From Sepioteuthis lessoniana (lineage: Eukaryota > Mollusca > Cephalopoda > Myopsida > Loliginidae), in contig OY757913.1 in assembly GCA_963585895.1 (NCBI GenBank), positions 100,461,257-100,525,256 of the forward strand: a DNA stretch of 64,000 bases, read 5' to 3'. The translations under genes and the position numbers were made by a program. Positions 20,548-30,985 of the stretch are shown in pieces. The notes under the pieces are model-generated. The model saw only the letters and a list, made by a program, of their open reading frames with translations, had not been told where the DNA came from and ran no database searches. The number at the start of each line of letters is the position of its first letter. The first letter of the stretch is position 1.

Positions 20548-20690
20548 ATGTGCCCGTAGTCTAATGGTCATACCTTTCCCAAGGGTATCAGTGCTATGTG
20601 AAATGCAATCAGTCTCGTCCAGGATTTGAACTCGTGTCGTCGTGTCCATTTCCTACGACGATAACCATTACACCACGGGCGTAGTTAATA
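20548..20690 (-). repeat. SINE-B head, self-inverted
   Basis: A minus-strand B head and core start (complement of CCTACGACGATAACC, the B box and ACCCTTGGGAAAGG) is preceded at 20551-20570 by a plus-strand copy of the first 17 bp of the head (GCCCGTAGTCTAATGGT). The ends are thus complementary and could form a hairpin. Confidence 0.65.
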
Positions 20691-20944
20691 AGTAATCAGA
20701 TTGTAATCAGTAATCAGATTGTTGAATAAATGTCACTCGGGTTGCAAGAACCGCGAAAATCAGCTAAGTTATGATAGTCCTTCGACTGTAGATTCAAGCC
20801 GTAAATGCAAATTTAGTGAGTTGTACTTAGAGAGTATCAGGCGAGCTCGTCATCTCACACTCCGGTGTTGCTCATCACCTTCACGAACTCGGAAAAAGCA
20901 TCCGAAACTCTTGCCAAAATAGAGCAAAACTTTTCGTTCACTGT

Positions 20945-21051
20945 TTTATGTTCGGTTTGGATTCTTTGTTTAAATACAATAAACCTTTTGGGGTTATTTC
21001 ATACCAAAGCTATTCTTGTAGAAGGACAGAATCAGTACATATTTAACCCAT
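20945..21051 (-). repeat. SINE-A 3' fragment
   Basis: Complement of the tail and the end of the core (TTAAATATGTACTG, GTTTAAATACAATAAACC). Diverged. Confidence 0.55.
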
Positions 21052-21074
21052 TTTTTTTTCATTTTCTTCTTATT

Positions 21075-21305
21075 TTTTTTTCATCATACAACGTGTGAAA
21101 GCACGTGCGATACCATGTCCTCATCAGCCGCCATCCAGGGGTGATAACACAGTTTCGGTAGCTCAAGGCGGTACCCCCACCCCTGGCGCTACCAAGCAGC
21201 TTTTGCCACCGGACAGGGTATTAAGAGAATCATATATATATATATATATATATATATACACGCCAGATCAATTAAATGCAGAGACTACATTGGACGTTAA
21301 TCTTC
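21075..21305 (+). repeat. Dispersed repeat I, copy 1
   Basis: ACAACGTGTGAAAGCACGTG, CATCAGCCGCCATCC, AACACAGTTTCGGTAGCTCA and TTTTGCCACCGGACAGGGT recur inverted at 62205-62385. A TA tract sits inside both copies. Class unknown. Its many CATCAGC and GTTTCGG motifs recall ribozyme cores but the stems do not form. Confidence 0.65.
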
Positions 21306-21484
21306 ATTTTCTGAGTGCAGTTTGTGATTTAAAAAACGCGTTTACTTTCGGCGGTTGATGTTATTACGCGTTTACAGTAACCGTTTCTTACGTAATCACA
21401 CGGGAAAGGTGATTCCGCGTGTATTACCTTTAGGCTGAAAACTTTCTCGCTTTCGACCAAATCCAACTTGATGCATATAGCGCC

Positions 21485-21597
21485 GTGGTCTGAAGTATTA
21501 GTTTGAAAATGAACGTAATAGTGCGACTGGATATGGATCTCGCTTATGACGATGTCACAATCCAATACAATAGTTATTATACCATAAGGACCTTACA
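21485..21597 (-). repeat. SINE-A head fragment
   Basis: Minus-strand head (complement of AAGGTCCTTATGGTATAATA, ATAAGCGAGATCCATATCC) and the first bases of the core. It borders the RTE fragment that follows. Confidence 0.6.
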
Positions 21598-22020
21598 GAG
21601 AATTGCTGGGCACTGTTGGAGAAATAAGCACAAACTCATAAGCGATGTTCTACTATAGATTCTTGCACATTGACACACCAATCTCTGCCAGACCAGCAAA
21701 GGCTTACATACATCAGCTCTCTAAGGATACGGGATGCAGTCTAGAAGACATACCAGGAGTAGGGGGTGTCCTCGTGGTGTAATGGTTAAAGCGATGGACT
21801 GCGGAATCGTAATACGTGAGTTCGTACTCCAGTCGTGCTATTACGTTCACTTTCGGGCAAATACCCTTGGGAAAGGTATGAACCCCCTTATTCTCCCAGC
21901 TATGGGTTAAATAGTAGCACTACTGGTCTTCTAGGAGAATAGATTTGGCATTAAATAACCTACAAAGGTTGATATGCCATTAAACAAAGAAACCAGACAG
22001 GAGTGATAAACGGAGAGAGA
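21598..22020 (+). mobile_element. RTE-variant LINE fragment interrupted by a SINE-A
   Basis: Encodes IAGHCWRNKHKLISDV and, further on, DTGCSLEDIPG-like sequence in shifted frames, related to but distinct from the main RTE family. The SINE-A at 21761-21997 splits it within the codons for the PGVINGE-like end. A GA tract follows. Confidence 0.6.
21761..21997 (+). repeat. SINE-A copy, near consensus, nested in an RTE fragment
   Basis: Complete head (GTCCTCGTGGTGTAATGG, AAGCGATGGACTGCGG), core and hairpin tail. It has a 7-bp direct repeat caggagt (21754-21760 and 21998-22004). Very close to the copies at 392, 32881 and 61185, so probably young. Confidence 0.92.
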
Positions 22021-22094
22021 GAGAGAGAGAGAGCGGGGGGAGAATCAAAGGACTCCTGGCTATCAATACGGCTTGAGTAGGATATATATATATC

Positions 22095-22325
22095 TATATA
22101 TCCACGGTGGTATAGCTAGTGTTGGACTGCGGCCTCGAAATAAGCGAGTACGAACTCCAGTCGTGTTTTTCCGTTCACTTTTGAACTAATACCCTTAAGA
22201 AAGGTATGAACCTCCTTACTCCCAAGCTATGGATAAAAATGTATTCACACTGTTCTTCTACAAGGATGGCTTTGGAATTAAATAACCCACGTATGTTGAT
22301 ACGCCATTAAAACAAAGAAACCAAA
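22095..22325 (+). repeat. SINE-A copy, diverged
   Basis: Head CCACGGTGGTATAGCTAGTG, GAGTACGAACTCC, core CCCTTAAGAAAGGTATGAAC, tail GGAATTAAATAACCCACG. This copy has the ACAAGGATGGC variant seen in older members. Confidence 0.85.
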
Positions 22326-22387
22326 GACATAGCTTCCAGTAGAATTTGCAATTAAATCGTAATTCTATGAATTGAGTGTTTGGAGGC

Positions 22388-22649
22388 GCTTGTAGTGTAA
22401 TGGTAATCCTTGTAGGAAATGGGCTTGGCCACTAGAGTTCAAATCCTGGACGAGGCTGATTTCATTTCGCATAGCGCTAATACCCTTAGGAATGGTATGC
22501 GTCCACCTATTCTCCCTCCACTTATTGCTAAATAGAAGGACAGACTGAGCTTTTTAACCTTGATATGGCAATTCGTCCAGGAGATGAAAACTCTAAATTC
22601 AAATCCTAGAAAAATTAACCTTGTGGCACAAATTGCTAATGCAGAGGGG

Positions 22650-22652
<3 letters not shown>
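22388..22652 (+). repeat. SINE-B copy, diverged
   Basis: Head GGCGCTTGTAGTGTAATGGT, B box GAGTTCAAATCCTGG, core, B body and end (GCAGAGGGGTTAATA). A TA tract (22653-22692) follows directly. Confidence 0.82.
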
Positions 22653-22697
<45 letters not shown>

Positions 22698-23003
22698 GAG
22701 TGTTGGTTGTCACTAAACTTATGAGGCTTAACCTCATAAAAACACGCATCCATACGTAACTATAACACATACATGCATACCCGCACACCTACATACACTC
22801 ACACACTCATCCAAAATCCCAACGGTTTTTTGTCAGAACTTTTTCGTATTTTTTCGATTTTCGATTCATTTAATTTTCTTAACTGCCTGATGATTTGTTT
22901 TTTGCAAAACACTTCATGAAACCCAGAGTCGCAGTCTATATTCCATGAATTAAATATATGTATCTAATATATATTTATATATATACATATATATATATAT
23001 GTA

Positions 23004-23024
23004 ATGAAGTCTGAAATACAGACT

Positions 23025-23059
<35 letters not shown>

Positions 23060-23060
23060 C

Positions 23061-23133
<73 letters not shown>

Positions 23134-23146
23134 ATTTCAGACTTGA
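23004..23146. repeat. Palindromic CA-TA-TG microsatellite
   Basis: AAGTCTGAAATACAGACT and a CA run at the left, a TA tract of about 70 bp, then a TG run and TATTTCAGACTT at the right. The flanks are complementary, so the whole block can fold as one hairpin. Confidence 0.85.
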
Positions 23147-23149
23147 TAT

Positions 23150-23780
23150 ATTTAGAAAGATGCTTTTAGTTTTCGTTACTAAGATTGAATATTTACACGC
23201 AGTGAGATTTTGCACAAGAAGAAATCATTTCTTATTCTAAACTGATAAAAAAAGAAAAAGAAACAAATCAACTTTTTAGTGATAAAAAAAATTAGCATTA
23301 TAAGAGCTCTAGGGCAAATGTTTAGGATTTAAATGTTGTTTTGCAGTTCTTATCACAAAATTAGTACGGAAATAAACAACATTATTTTGATAAAAAAAAT
23401 GATATGAAAATATTTTCTGCAAAAATTCACGTTGAAAATTCTGAAACAGAAATATAGGGTGCAGAAGAAATACCTCCCATATTTTAAACTGTTACCTGTG
23501 TGGTGAAAGTATATTCAGTCAACTGGCAATTGTAGATCCATCTATCAAAAGTCTTATCATCAAACAGAATTTTCAATTGATAACAGTATCGATTTTCTTT
23601 TAGAAACAGCATCATTCCGTCTTAATAAGAAATGAGTACGAAAAGCTATTAGAGTAGCTATTACAGATTCACCAGTCTTTTAAAAAAGTTTGAACAACAA
23701 ATAAACGCGGTGCATCGGTTCAAACGATGATGGTAAATGATCGTATGAGAAAGATGGTTAGGCAAGTGTCAATGGTATCT
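23150..23780. other. No recognisable feature
   Basis: AT-rich unique-looking sequence. Confidence 0.4.
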
Positions 23781-23784
23781 CCAT

Positions 23785-24245
23785 CTAAGTTCATTTTGGC
23801 CCAGTCGTTTGGGGCCGTAGAATACACCGACTGCATCTTTACAGAGGAGTAAGACTCCTTCAACGAGTCCCTATATATATATATATATATATATACAAGC
23901 GACAAATAATGTAATGATGAGCCTCCTGTAATACTGGAGCTTTGGGGAATGCAGTGTACCCCTTCATCATCATCTCTCTAAAGTCCATTCTGGCCCAAAG
24001 TGGTAGCACCTGATAGGGTCCTATCTATGGATCAATTAGATCTTTGATATTTAAACTGCATGCAAACAAATAACTGATGCTAAATTGAATTGCTAGATAT
24101 AGAACTATTTGATCATTTAACTGTGTGTGTCTACAAAATATGTTCACAAACTATATATTTAATAAATATGTAAAAACAGGATTTGGCATTAAATAACCGA
24201 CAATGCTTAATATGCCATAAAACCAAACCAAACCAAACCAAACCA
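23785..24245 (+). repeat. D element with a TA insertion
   Basis: Head GGCCCAGTCGTTTGGGGCCG, GACTGCATC, then a TA tract (23871-23895) interrupts the GAGTGTCC region. The D middle, a short body, the hairpin tail and an AAACC tail complete the copy. Confidence 0.85.
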
Positions 24246-24559
24246 AATTCATTTGTAGCATACGGGTGACAGTTTAAAATGTTGGAGGTGTCTCTGTCGC
24301 ACCCTGTGCATGGTGAGTATAGCTATTTTGAACAAGTTAATGATATCGTCATATTGCTCAGTCTCGACCAAAATTGCAGGAGACAAAGACGAAACGAAGG
24401 GAAAACAACGAGTTCATAGAGAAAAAAAAAAAAAGCAAAAAGTCAGACATGCAATCCAAGAAAAAAATACCAATCACTTTGTTAATGCGTTTTATTCTCC
24501 CTCTATACCAGTCTGAAATCCAGAAGACTTAAATGGAAATTTCTAGTCAATGAAAGGAT

Positions 24560-25600
24560 TGATAGTGTTTTGATATATCATCCCCATCTCCACAAATAGG
24601 AGTGACCTACTTATAATACTATAGTGTATGAGATGACAAAGCTCCAAGCCTTGTCACTACTCCCAGGTCAACTCTGGCCCGGTGATAGTAACTGTTGGGG
24701 TCTTATCTTTTAGGTAAAAGCTGTTTGAAAATTATTCCATATAACTGTAATTACTAGTATTTGGAATACTTGAAACAATACCAATATGTGCAAATTATTT
24801 GTATTAGATAGGAATACAGTATTGTATTAGCTATCATAGCAGTATTTGTATAAAGAAATAGTTACTTGAAGCTATAATTATTTACTCAGCATTATTATAA
24901 TTTGTTATTTGAAACTATATAAGAGTTTGCAAACAAATGATTATCTTTAAATTACTTGAAACCATCATCATCATCATCATCATGTGCCGTTAACACGGAT
25001 ATCCCTGACCCTCTCTCGCCACTTTTCTTCAGGTCTTCAGGGCTACATCCCGTATCCTCACATAGCTGCTGTGTGTATGTTCGAGCTGGTCGTCCTGCTT
25101 TTGCTTGGCCATATGTGGGGGTCCATTGGAGTATATCACTTATGCGCTCGTCTCTGCTTCTCCAACAGTGTCCTGCATGTCTGGTTCGTCTAACTTGGAT
25201 AGTTTTCGTGATGGGAGGCAGGTGGCCGTACAGTTGGTGCTTTATGGGTGTTGCCGCCAGGACTTGTTCAATATTGCTCGCAGCATTCTTATGTAATTGC
25301 CGTCTAGCTTCTTCAGCCGTTTAGTCAGCGTCCAAGTAGTGCATCCATACAGCAGTATCGATTCGAGTACTGTCTGGAAGGAACTGCGATTCATTTTATC
25401 GGTCAGGTCTGATTTCCATATGATACTGTACAAATAATTTTATTTAATAGGAATACTTGAAATTACATAACTGCACAAAAATCTATTAAGAAACAACTAC
25501 ACGAAAAATGTAGATATAGATGTACAATGAACTCAATTCTCTAACCTCTTGGTATAAAATAATCCTAGACGTGTTGATATTCCATTTAAATCAATTTTTT
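24560..25600 (+). repeat. D element split by an RTE insertion
   Basis: D middle (CAAGCCTTGTCACTACTCCC, GTAACTGTTGGGGTC) and body at 24560-24960. After a minus-strand RTE end (24961-25432) the D body and decayed tail resume (GGAATACTTGAAATTAC, TATAAAATAATCCTAGAC). Another D-like body piece continues to about 25700. Confidence 0.65.
24961..25432 (-). mobile_element. RTE-type LINE 3' end nested in a D element
   Basis: Minus strand: IWKSDLTDKMNRSSFQ, LLYGCTTWTLTKRL, AILNKSWRQHP, then the C-terminal end and the ATG/ATC tail at 24963-24982. Several frameshifts, and one small deletion near 25020-25035 in the EWRERVRD coding end. Confidence 0.85.
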
Positions 25601-25714
25601 AGAACTTGCTCAAAAGTGCAATTAAATAGAAATAATTACTTCAAATCATAGTTGTGTTAGATAGGAATACTTGATATATGAGTGTGCAAAAAAATCTAAG
25701 AAACATCTCTAACG

Positions 25715-25860
25715 GACTCCTACGCGTGGAGGAGCTTGTGTTGGCCGACCATCTCTGTTCGGACTCTGAATGCAGTCTAGAGGACTTGCCAGGAGCGATT
25801 GACGATAATGACGGATAATAAGATAATGAACTCTGAGCTATCAGCACGAGTTGATACTAA
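25715..25860 (+). mobile_element. RTE-variant 3' fragment
   Basis: Short segment encoding SLEDLPGAIDD-like sequence, similar to the variant RTE at 21598. Diverged and out of frame. The following bases (GCTATCAGCACGAG) match RTE 3' ends. Confidence 0.5.
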
Positions 25861-25920
25861 TGATTGTAGATGAGTGGTACAGGGGCACGAGAAAATTAGC
25901 CTAAAGAAAGATGAGTTGAC

Positions 25921-26406
25921 AGAGTTTAGTCTCACTTCCACACAAGGGAGTTCAGGAAGAGATTTCTAGGGAAGAGGCCAGCACTCTTCAAATCGGGTCA
26001 GTGGCATTTCCACCTGGTCAATGCACCAGTCCACCACTCCATCCTTGTCACAGACTATTTGAGCAAGATTGGCATCAAGACAGTTCCTTAGCCTCCCTAT
26101 TGTCCAGATTTTGTTTCCTGTGACTTTTGCTTATTCCCTAAGCTCAAGGAAAAACTTAGAGGCTGTCGTTAGGAGATGATTGAGGAGATGAATGAGGCTG
26201 TGACGAAGGTCATTGACACGCTCACACAAGAGGACTTCCATGGGGCCTTCCAGAAGTTGTTGGAACGGTACAGCAAGTGCATTGTAGCCGGAGGAGATTA
26301 CTTCGAGGGGGACTAGAGTTTCATGCGTATGCTATCAATAAAAGTACCCACACGAAAAAAGTCTGGAAACTTAATTGATGATCCTCGTATTTATGAAGAG
26401 GAGTTT
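25921..26406 (+). pseudogene. Mariner transposase pseudogene (C-terminal half)
   Basis: Read in frame from 25921, the translation gives KRFLGKRPALFKSGQWHFH, NAPVHHS, TDYLSKIGIKTVP, CPDFVSCDFCLFPKLKEKLR, TQEDFHGAFQKLLERY and AGGDYFEGD. This is the catalytic C-terminal half of a mariner-family transposase. At least four in-frame stops occur (25927-25929, 26089-26091, 26170-26172, 26314-26316). The second catalytic Asp, in the usual QDNAPVH motif, is replaced (HLVNAPVH), while the third (PDxxxCDF) remains. It ends near CCTCGTA. Dead copy. Confidence 0.85.
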
Positions 26407-26640
26407 GTATTAAATAACCTTAAATGGTTGAGATGTCATAAAAACAAATCAAACCAAATTCACTTGATGGTTTGCGTGGTAAAAGTGATAGATGGTAGGA
26501 TATTGAGGAGACTTAGAGTTCATTTAGCTTAGTCTGTTCGTTTCCTTGCTGTTTACTCCGATTCAGAGAGACAGTAACATGAAAAATCCTATCTATGGGT
26601 CAAATAGATCAGTTGTAAATTGAGAAGGGTTTGCCTATTT
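26407..26640. other. SINE/D tail remnants and unassigned sequence
   Basis: TTGTATTAAATAACCTTAAA and ATGTCATAAAAAC near 26405-26445 look like a D/SINE-A tail. CCTATCTATGGGTC near 26587 looks like D middle. The rest is unassigned. Confidence 0.4.
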
Positions 26641-26642
26641 AT

Positions 26643-26935
26643 CATATTTACCAACCCCTCCGCTCGGGCAGGATATAACACAAGGTCAATTTTTCAAGCG
26701 TATTTTAACAGGTTTGAATTCAGAGTTTTCCTTCTCCTAGACTAATTGCCTCACCAAGGCTGAAGATCCAAGTCTGCCCTACTATTTGCCCATAGCTGGA
26801 GGGAGAATATATGGATTCATACCTTTCCCAAGGGTATTAGTGATATGTGAAATGCAAACACTCTTGTCCAGGATTTGAACTCGTGTCGCCGTGTCCATTT
26901 CTTACGACGATAACTATTACACCACGGGCACCTCC
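26643..26935 (-). repeat. SINE-B copy, full length, with target-site duplication
   Basis: Complete minus-strand SINE-B from the tail complement (ACCAACCCCTCCGCTCGGGC) to the head (complement of GGTGCCCGTGGTGTAATAG). Flanking repeats gtttgcctatttat (26629-26642) and gtttgcctgtttat (26940-26953) differ at one position. It is the best full-length minus-strand B copy. Confidence 0.9.
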
Positions 26936-26999
26936 AAGAGTTTGCCTGTTTATAATGTTTGTGACGATAACTTTGTGACGGTAACATTGCATAAAACAA

Positions 27000-27404
27000 A
27001 CCAATAAGGATTTACCTGTTGTAGAAATCAACAAACCAGCCAGCCAGATTGCTTACAGTACCTGGAATTACAATATGGTTACCGATTTAATTACTGAATG
27101 AATTAGCTGCAGTGATCTGAGGGGAGCATATTTCAGCGTTTTTGTTGTTGCTGCTAAATATTAAACACTTATTCGAACTAGTTTTTATATGTTTGTTTTA
27201 TCAACAGCTATTCTACTATCCGACTTTCTCCCAGATAACAGCCAGATTCGTTTTCCTTCGAGGATTGTTGAATGGAAACACTGACGTATGATGTTCTCAC
27301 TAGTCTCTGTATTATTTTCAGAAATTCAACCTTTGCTAATGTGATGTATGCCAAATTAAGAAATAGGTAGGTGGACTATTAATAGATAAAAAAATAGTCT
27401 ATGT
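27000..27404. other. No recognisable feature
   Basis: Unassigned sequence. Confidence 0.35.
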
Positions 27405-27815
27405 ACGAGAGTGGTTTAAAAAGTTCATATGATGTCGTCATATTTAATGTTGATGACTTTTATAAAGAATGGAATCAACGCATTGCAACAAAGTTGGAAG
27501 AAATATGTGAGCCAAAAAGCCTATGTTGACAAAAAGCCTCGTGGTTAGAGTGTTCGCCAATGGTCCGGAAGACCGATGTTCAATCCCAGGTCGCGTCATA
27601 CCAACGACTTTAAAAATGGTACTTGATACCTCCTTGCTTAACACTCAGCAATATAAAGTACGTATCAAGGGTAAAGTGGAGCAATCCAGGGAAAGGAGTA
27701 GCGCCCCTCCTCTACACCTCGATGTAGTAGCTATTGAAAAGGGAGCCTTCTGGTCACCCTCGACTACGGTCGCCAACTTACTTTGGTCATAATTTGAACT
27801 TTTCTACTGACCCTC
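27405..27815. mobile_element. Mariner-like MITE carrying a SINE-E
   Basis: The left end TACGAGAGTGGTTTAAAAAG and the complement of the right end, TACGAGGGTCAGTAGAAAAG, are imperfect inverted repeats with the CCTCGTA terminus seen on the mariner fragments. Flanks are TA-rich, as expected for TA target sites. About 130 bp of MITE body precede a SINE-E at 27535-27785. Confidence 0.55.
27535..27785 (+). repeat. SINE-E copy nested in a MITE
   Basis: Head GTGGTTAGAGTGTTCGCC, B box GTTCAATCCCAGGTCG, body GGTAAAGTGGAGCAATCC, tail ACTACGGTCGCCAACTTAC. Confidence 0.85.
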
Positions 27816-27851
<36 letters not shown>

Positions 27852-28037
27852 GTGGGCAGAAAAGATCTTATGATGAGGTCATATGTGCTGTTGAATTTTT
27901 TGATCAATGTGATTCAAGCTCTGTAAGAGGAATGGAAGAGGTGTATCAAACGGAAAGAGGACTATCTTAAAAATTAACATCGTTAACATTTCATGAGTGT
28001 ATCTTGGTCATCCTATGAAGCCTCCCGCCAACCCTCT

Positions 28038-28147
<110 letters not shown>

Positions 28148-28261
28148 GAAGAAAACTCAACCACGGTTAAATCGTCATTATAGATTTATTTCAGTGAAGA
28201 ATTCCCATAGATTTATATGACCCCCCCCCCGCCTATATATATATATATATATATATATTTA

Positions 28262-28555
28262 TAACATGTCATGCCGCCCGCATGGATATCCCTGACCCTC
28301 TGTCGCCACTTTTCCCTATCCTTCATCACCTCCGGCAGGTCTTCTGAACTACATCCCGTATCCTCACATAGCTGCTGTATGTATGTACGAGCTGGTCGTC
28401 CTGCTTTTGCTCGGTCATAAGTGGGGGTCCAAAGGAGTACATCACTATGAGCTCGTCTCTGCTCCTCCAGCAGTGTCCTGCGTGCCTGGTTCGTCTAACT
28501 TTGATAATTTTCGTGATGGGAGGCAGGTGGCCGTATAGTTGGTGCTTCGTGGGGT

Positions 28556-28556
<1 letters not shown>
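28262..28556 (-). mobile_element. RTE-type LINE 3' end
   Basis: Minus strand end region, from HQLYGHLPPITK through RRTRHAGHCWR and RPARTYIQQL to the C-terminus. It lacks the ATG tail and lies between two TA tracts (28234-28258 and 28556-28582). Confidence 0.8.
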
Positions 28557-28587
<31 letters not shown>

Positions 28588-28689
28588 TATTAGATGTTTT
28601 CTAAATAAGGCAAACCTTTGAATATTTCCACCAAAATAAATCCAATTATTCTGCGTTTTTTTTCCTTCTAAATATTAAAGGGTCTCTCC

Positions 28690-28905
28690 CTTGCTCGAAT
28701 ACGCCATCGTGATTAGAGAATATGAACTCTAGGCATACGATTGCGTTCACTTTTGGACTAATGCCCTTGGAAAAGGTATAAATTCTCTTATCCCAACTGA
28801 AATAGATTCAATATTATCACTATTGTCCTTCTACGAGGATAGCTTTGGCATTGAATAAGCTAAGAAATTTGATATACCATTAAATATAGAAACCAAACAA
28901 AAAAA
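28690..28905 (+). repeat. SINE-A copy, diverged
   Basis: Head CGCCATCGTGATTAGAG, core CCCTTGGAAAAGGTATAAAT, tail GGCATTGAATAAGC. B box damaged. Confidence 0.72.
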
Positions 28906-29433
28906 CCTAAATATCATACACTGACTCCTTCGAACCAGTTTTCTTGTCTTTTTTAGCCATCCTACTCTCAAACTCTTTACAGATAAATATCAGATTCGTT
29001 ATTCTTTCGAGAATTAACTGAAACTTTGTCGTATACTGTGCTTATATCATTGATCCACTGGGGTGTGCTGGTCTCTCATCTCCATATTCGTCATGTATTG
29101 TGTTCAGGAATTCATTTGGGAAAGCACTAGACGTGACAGGTGTATAAAAGGGAAGAGCATATTATAGTGGATAAAATAAAAGATTCCGTTCGATATACAC
29201 GGAAGGTGACCGAATGTAATAGATATCCGAAGAAGGCCGGAAGATACTGCAACCAAAACGATATAATAGAGAGAACAAATCCGGTGAAACCGGTTCAAAT
29301 CTACCAATTCTTAATATACAAATAGTGCAAAAATAATTATGGTTTTAAAGCATCAATGTTTGAAAATACGCTGCTAAATACGCTGGGTAGTGTCGTCACT
29401 TATGTTACGATTGGTTCATTTGAAGGTTTCTGG
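28906..29433. other. No recognisable gene
   Basis: Unassigned. The opposing 61- and 67-codon frames at 29104-29325 show no motif. Confidence 0.4.
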
Positions 29434-29506
29434 TCTTTGGACTACACACACTCTTCGCCTTGTTAGACCCTACTAGAGATGATTAATCTCTAGTACACTA
29501 CCATTT

Positions 29507-29589
<83 letters not shown>

Positions 29590-29776
29590 TAGTACAAGGT
29601 CACAAAAAGAATGGAGAAAAAGCTGGTCATCACTATCTCAACTTTTACTTAACAAGTTCTATTTACTGACACAAAACATTCTATAATTATTCCATTCACC
29701 ACAATGGCACGTTTATTCTGAAAATCTTTCACACTACAAACACCAAAAGCAGCTAGCCACTCACTCTCTGGATATC
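29434..29776 (-). repeat. Repeat J, copy 1 (inverted relative to copy 2)
   Basis: Complement of the unit at 31093-31402: same ends (ATCCAGAGAGTGAGTGGC and GTGTAGTCCAAAGAC in the J sense), the same AGCTGCTTTTGGTG and AATAAACGTGCC blocks, and a TC-then-AC microsatellite inside. Class unknown. Confidence 0.8.
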
Positions 29777-30090
29777 TAACCTAATCTTCTCTTTATATAA
29801 TAATGAAGGAGAGGGGAAAGGATTTTTTAAAATTATGTGCAAGAAAAAGAAGTCATTCATGAAATGCGAATGAATAACGCCAACCACATTTTCCAGCTCT
29901 AGCAGATACATTGGCGTGTGTTGGATAATTGCCTACATAGACCGAGGTCTACGTATACTGGATTGGCTACTGTGGTAGTTAATCAACGCTAGGGGTAATA
30001 TACATAAACCGGACTACAAGACCTTGACATTTTTTCTATTTCCATTATCGTCCGTGAATTTCGGCGTATGTAATGCTCTTTCTTACTCCC
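29777..30090. other. No recognisable feature
   Basis: Spacer between repeat J copy 1 and the chimeric SINE. No support for a gene. Confidence 0.4.
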
Positions 30091-30108
30091 TACCATAAAA
30101 AAAAGTTT

Positions 30109-30401
30109 GGGGGTGTCCTTGTGGTGTAATGGTTAAAGCGATGAACTGCGGAATCGTAGTACGCGAGTTCGTACTCCAGTCGCGCTATTACCTTCACTTT
30201 CGGGCAAATACCCTTAGGAAAGGTATGAACCCCCTTATTCTCCCTCCAGCTATGGGTAAATAGTAGGACGGACTAGGTTCTTCAGCCTTGGTGAGGCAAC
30301 TAGTCTAGGAGAAGGAAATCTCTGAATTCAAAACCTGTTAAACTCCGTTTAAAAATTGACCTTGTGTCATATCCTGCCCGAGCGGAGGGGTTGGTAAATA
30401 G
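30109..30401 (+). repeat. Chimeric SINE: SINE-A head joined to SINE-B tail, with target-site duplication
   Basis: From 30109 to about 30235 the sequence is SINE-A (GTGTCCTTGTGGTGTAATGG, GCGATGAACTGCGG, GAGTTCGTACTCCAG). From about 30236 it is SINE-B (CTCCCTCCAGC, GGTAAATAGTAGG, CTTCAGCCTTGGTGAGGC, CCGAGCGGAGGGG). The switch lies within the core common to both. The whole unit is flanked by taccataaaaaaaagttt (30091-30108) and the same with one extra A (30402-30420), so it inserted as a single molecule. Confidence 0.93.
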
Positions 30402-30420
30402 TACCATAAAAAAAAAGTTT

Positions 30421-30985
30421 TATGTTGTATATGACTAATTAATGTAATTGTACCTTTTTTTTTAATTATAGAGATATGTATGTTTTATATATACCTGACT
30501 AGGATTAGAAAAAAGAAAAGAAATAGTTATCGAAGATTAATTACTTGTAGCAAAGATTTTATCAAGGCAGCAAAATTGACTTATTGTGGCGTTTCGTCGT
30601 GTTATTTTACACGGCGACAAAAGCGAAACGGGTAATTATGGTGACTTATAGTGAAAAAGGAAAGATGTTGTTTAAAAATGAGCAATAATGACTTTACGAA
30701 AAAAACTTTAGATGAATTCCCCCCGCGTTTTTCTTTTTTTTCATAAAAAAATTAACCTTTATTTAATTTGTTTAATTTCAAACCCCGCTTTCCTATCGTT
30801 CATTGATGATACCTTAATAAACGGGATCACGAAAGTCTATGGTTAGACTGAATACAGATCTTGAATTATTGCAACCATTTTACTAAAAAAATATTGATGC
30901 CATATTGTTTGGTTTTATTCAGTAATAGTCTCAAATTATTTAAATTCTGAAGTTAAGTATTCTAACATTTTTTTTCCTTTGGTGG
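30421..30985. other. No recognisable gene
   Basis: AT-rich sequence without support for coding. ACGGCGACAAAAGCGAAACG near 30611 is isolated. Confidence 0.4.

Noticed and set aside
21075-21305. Hammerhead in dispersed repeat I (CTGATGA and GAAAC both present on the minus strand)
   Set aside because: Order would suit a type II hammerhead, but stem II does not pair at the right place and the candidate triplet breaks the stem III pair. Kept as a plain repeat.
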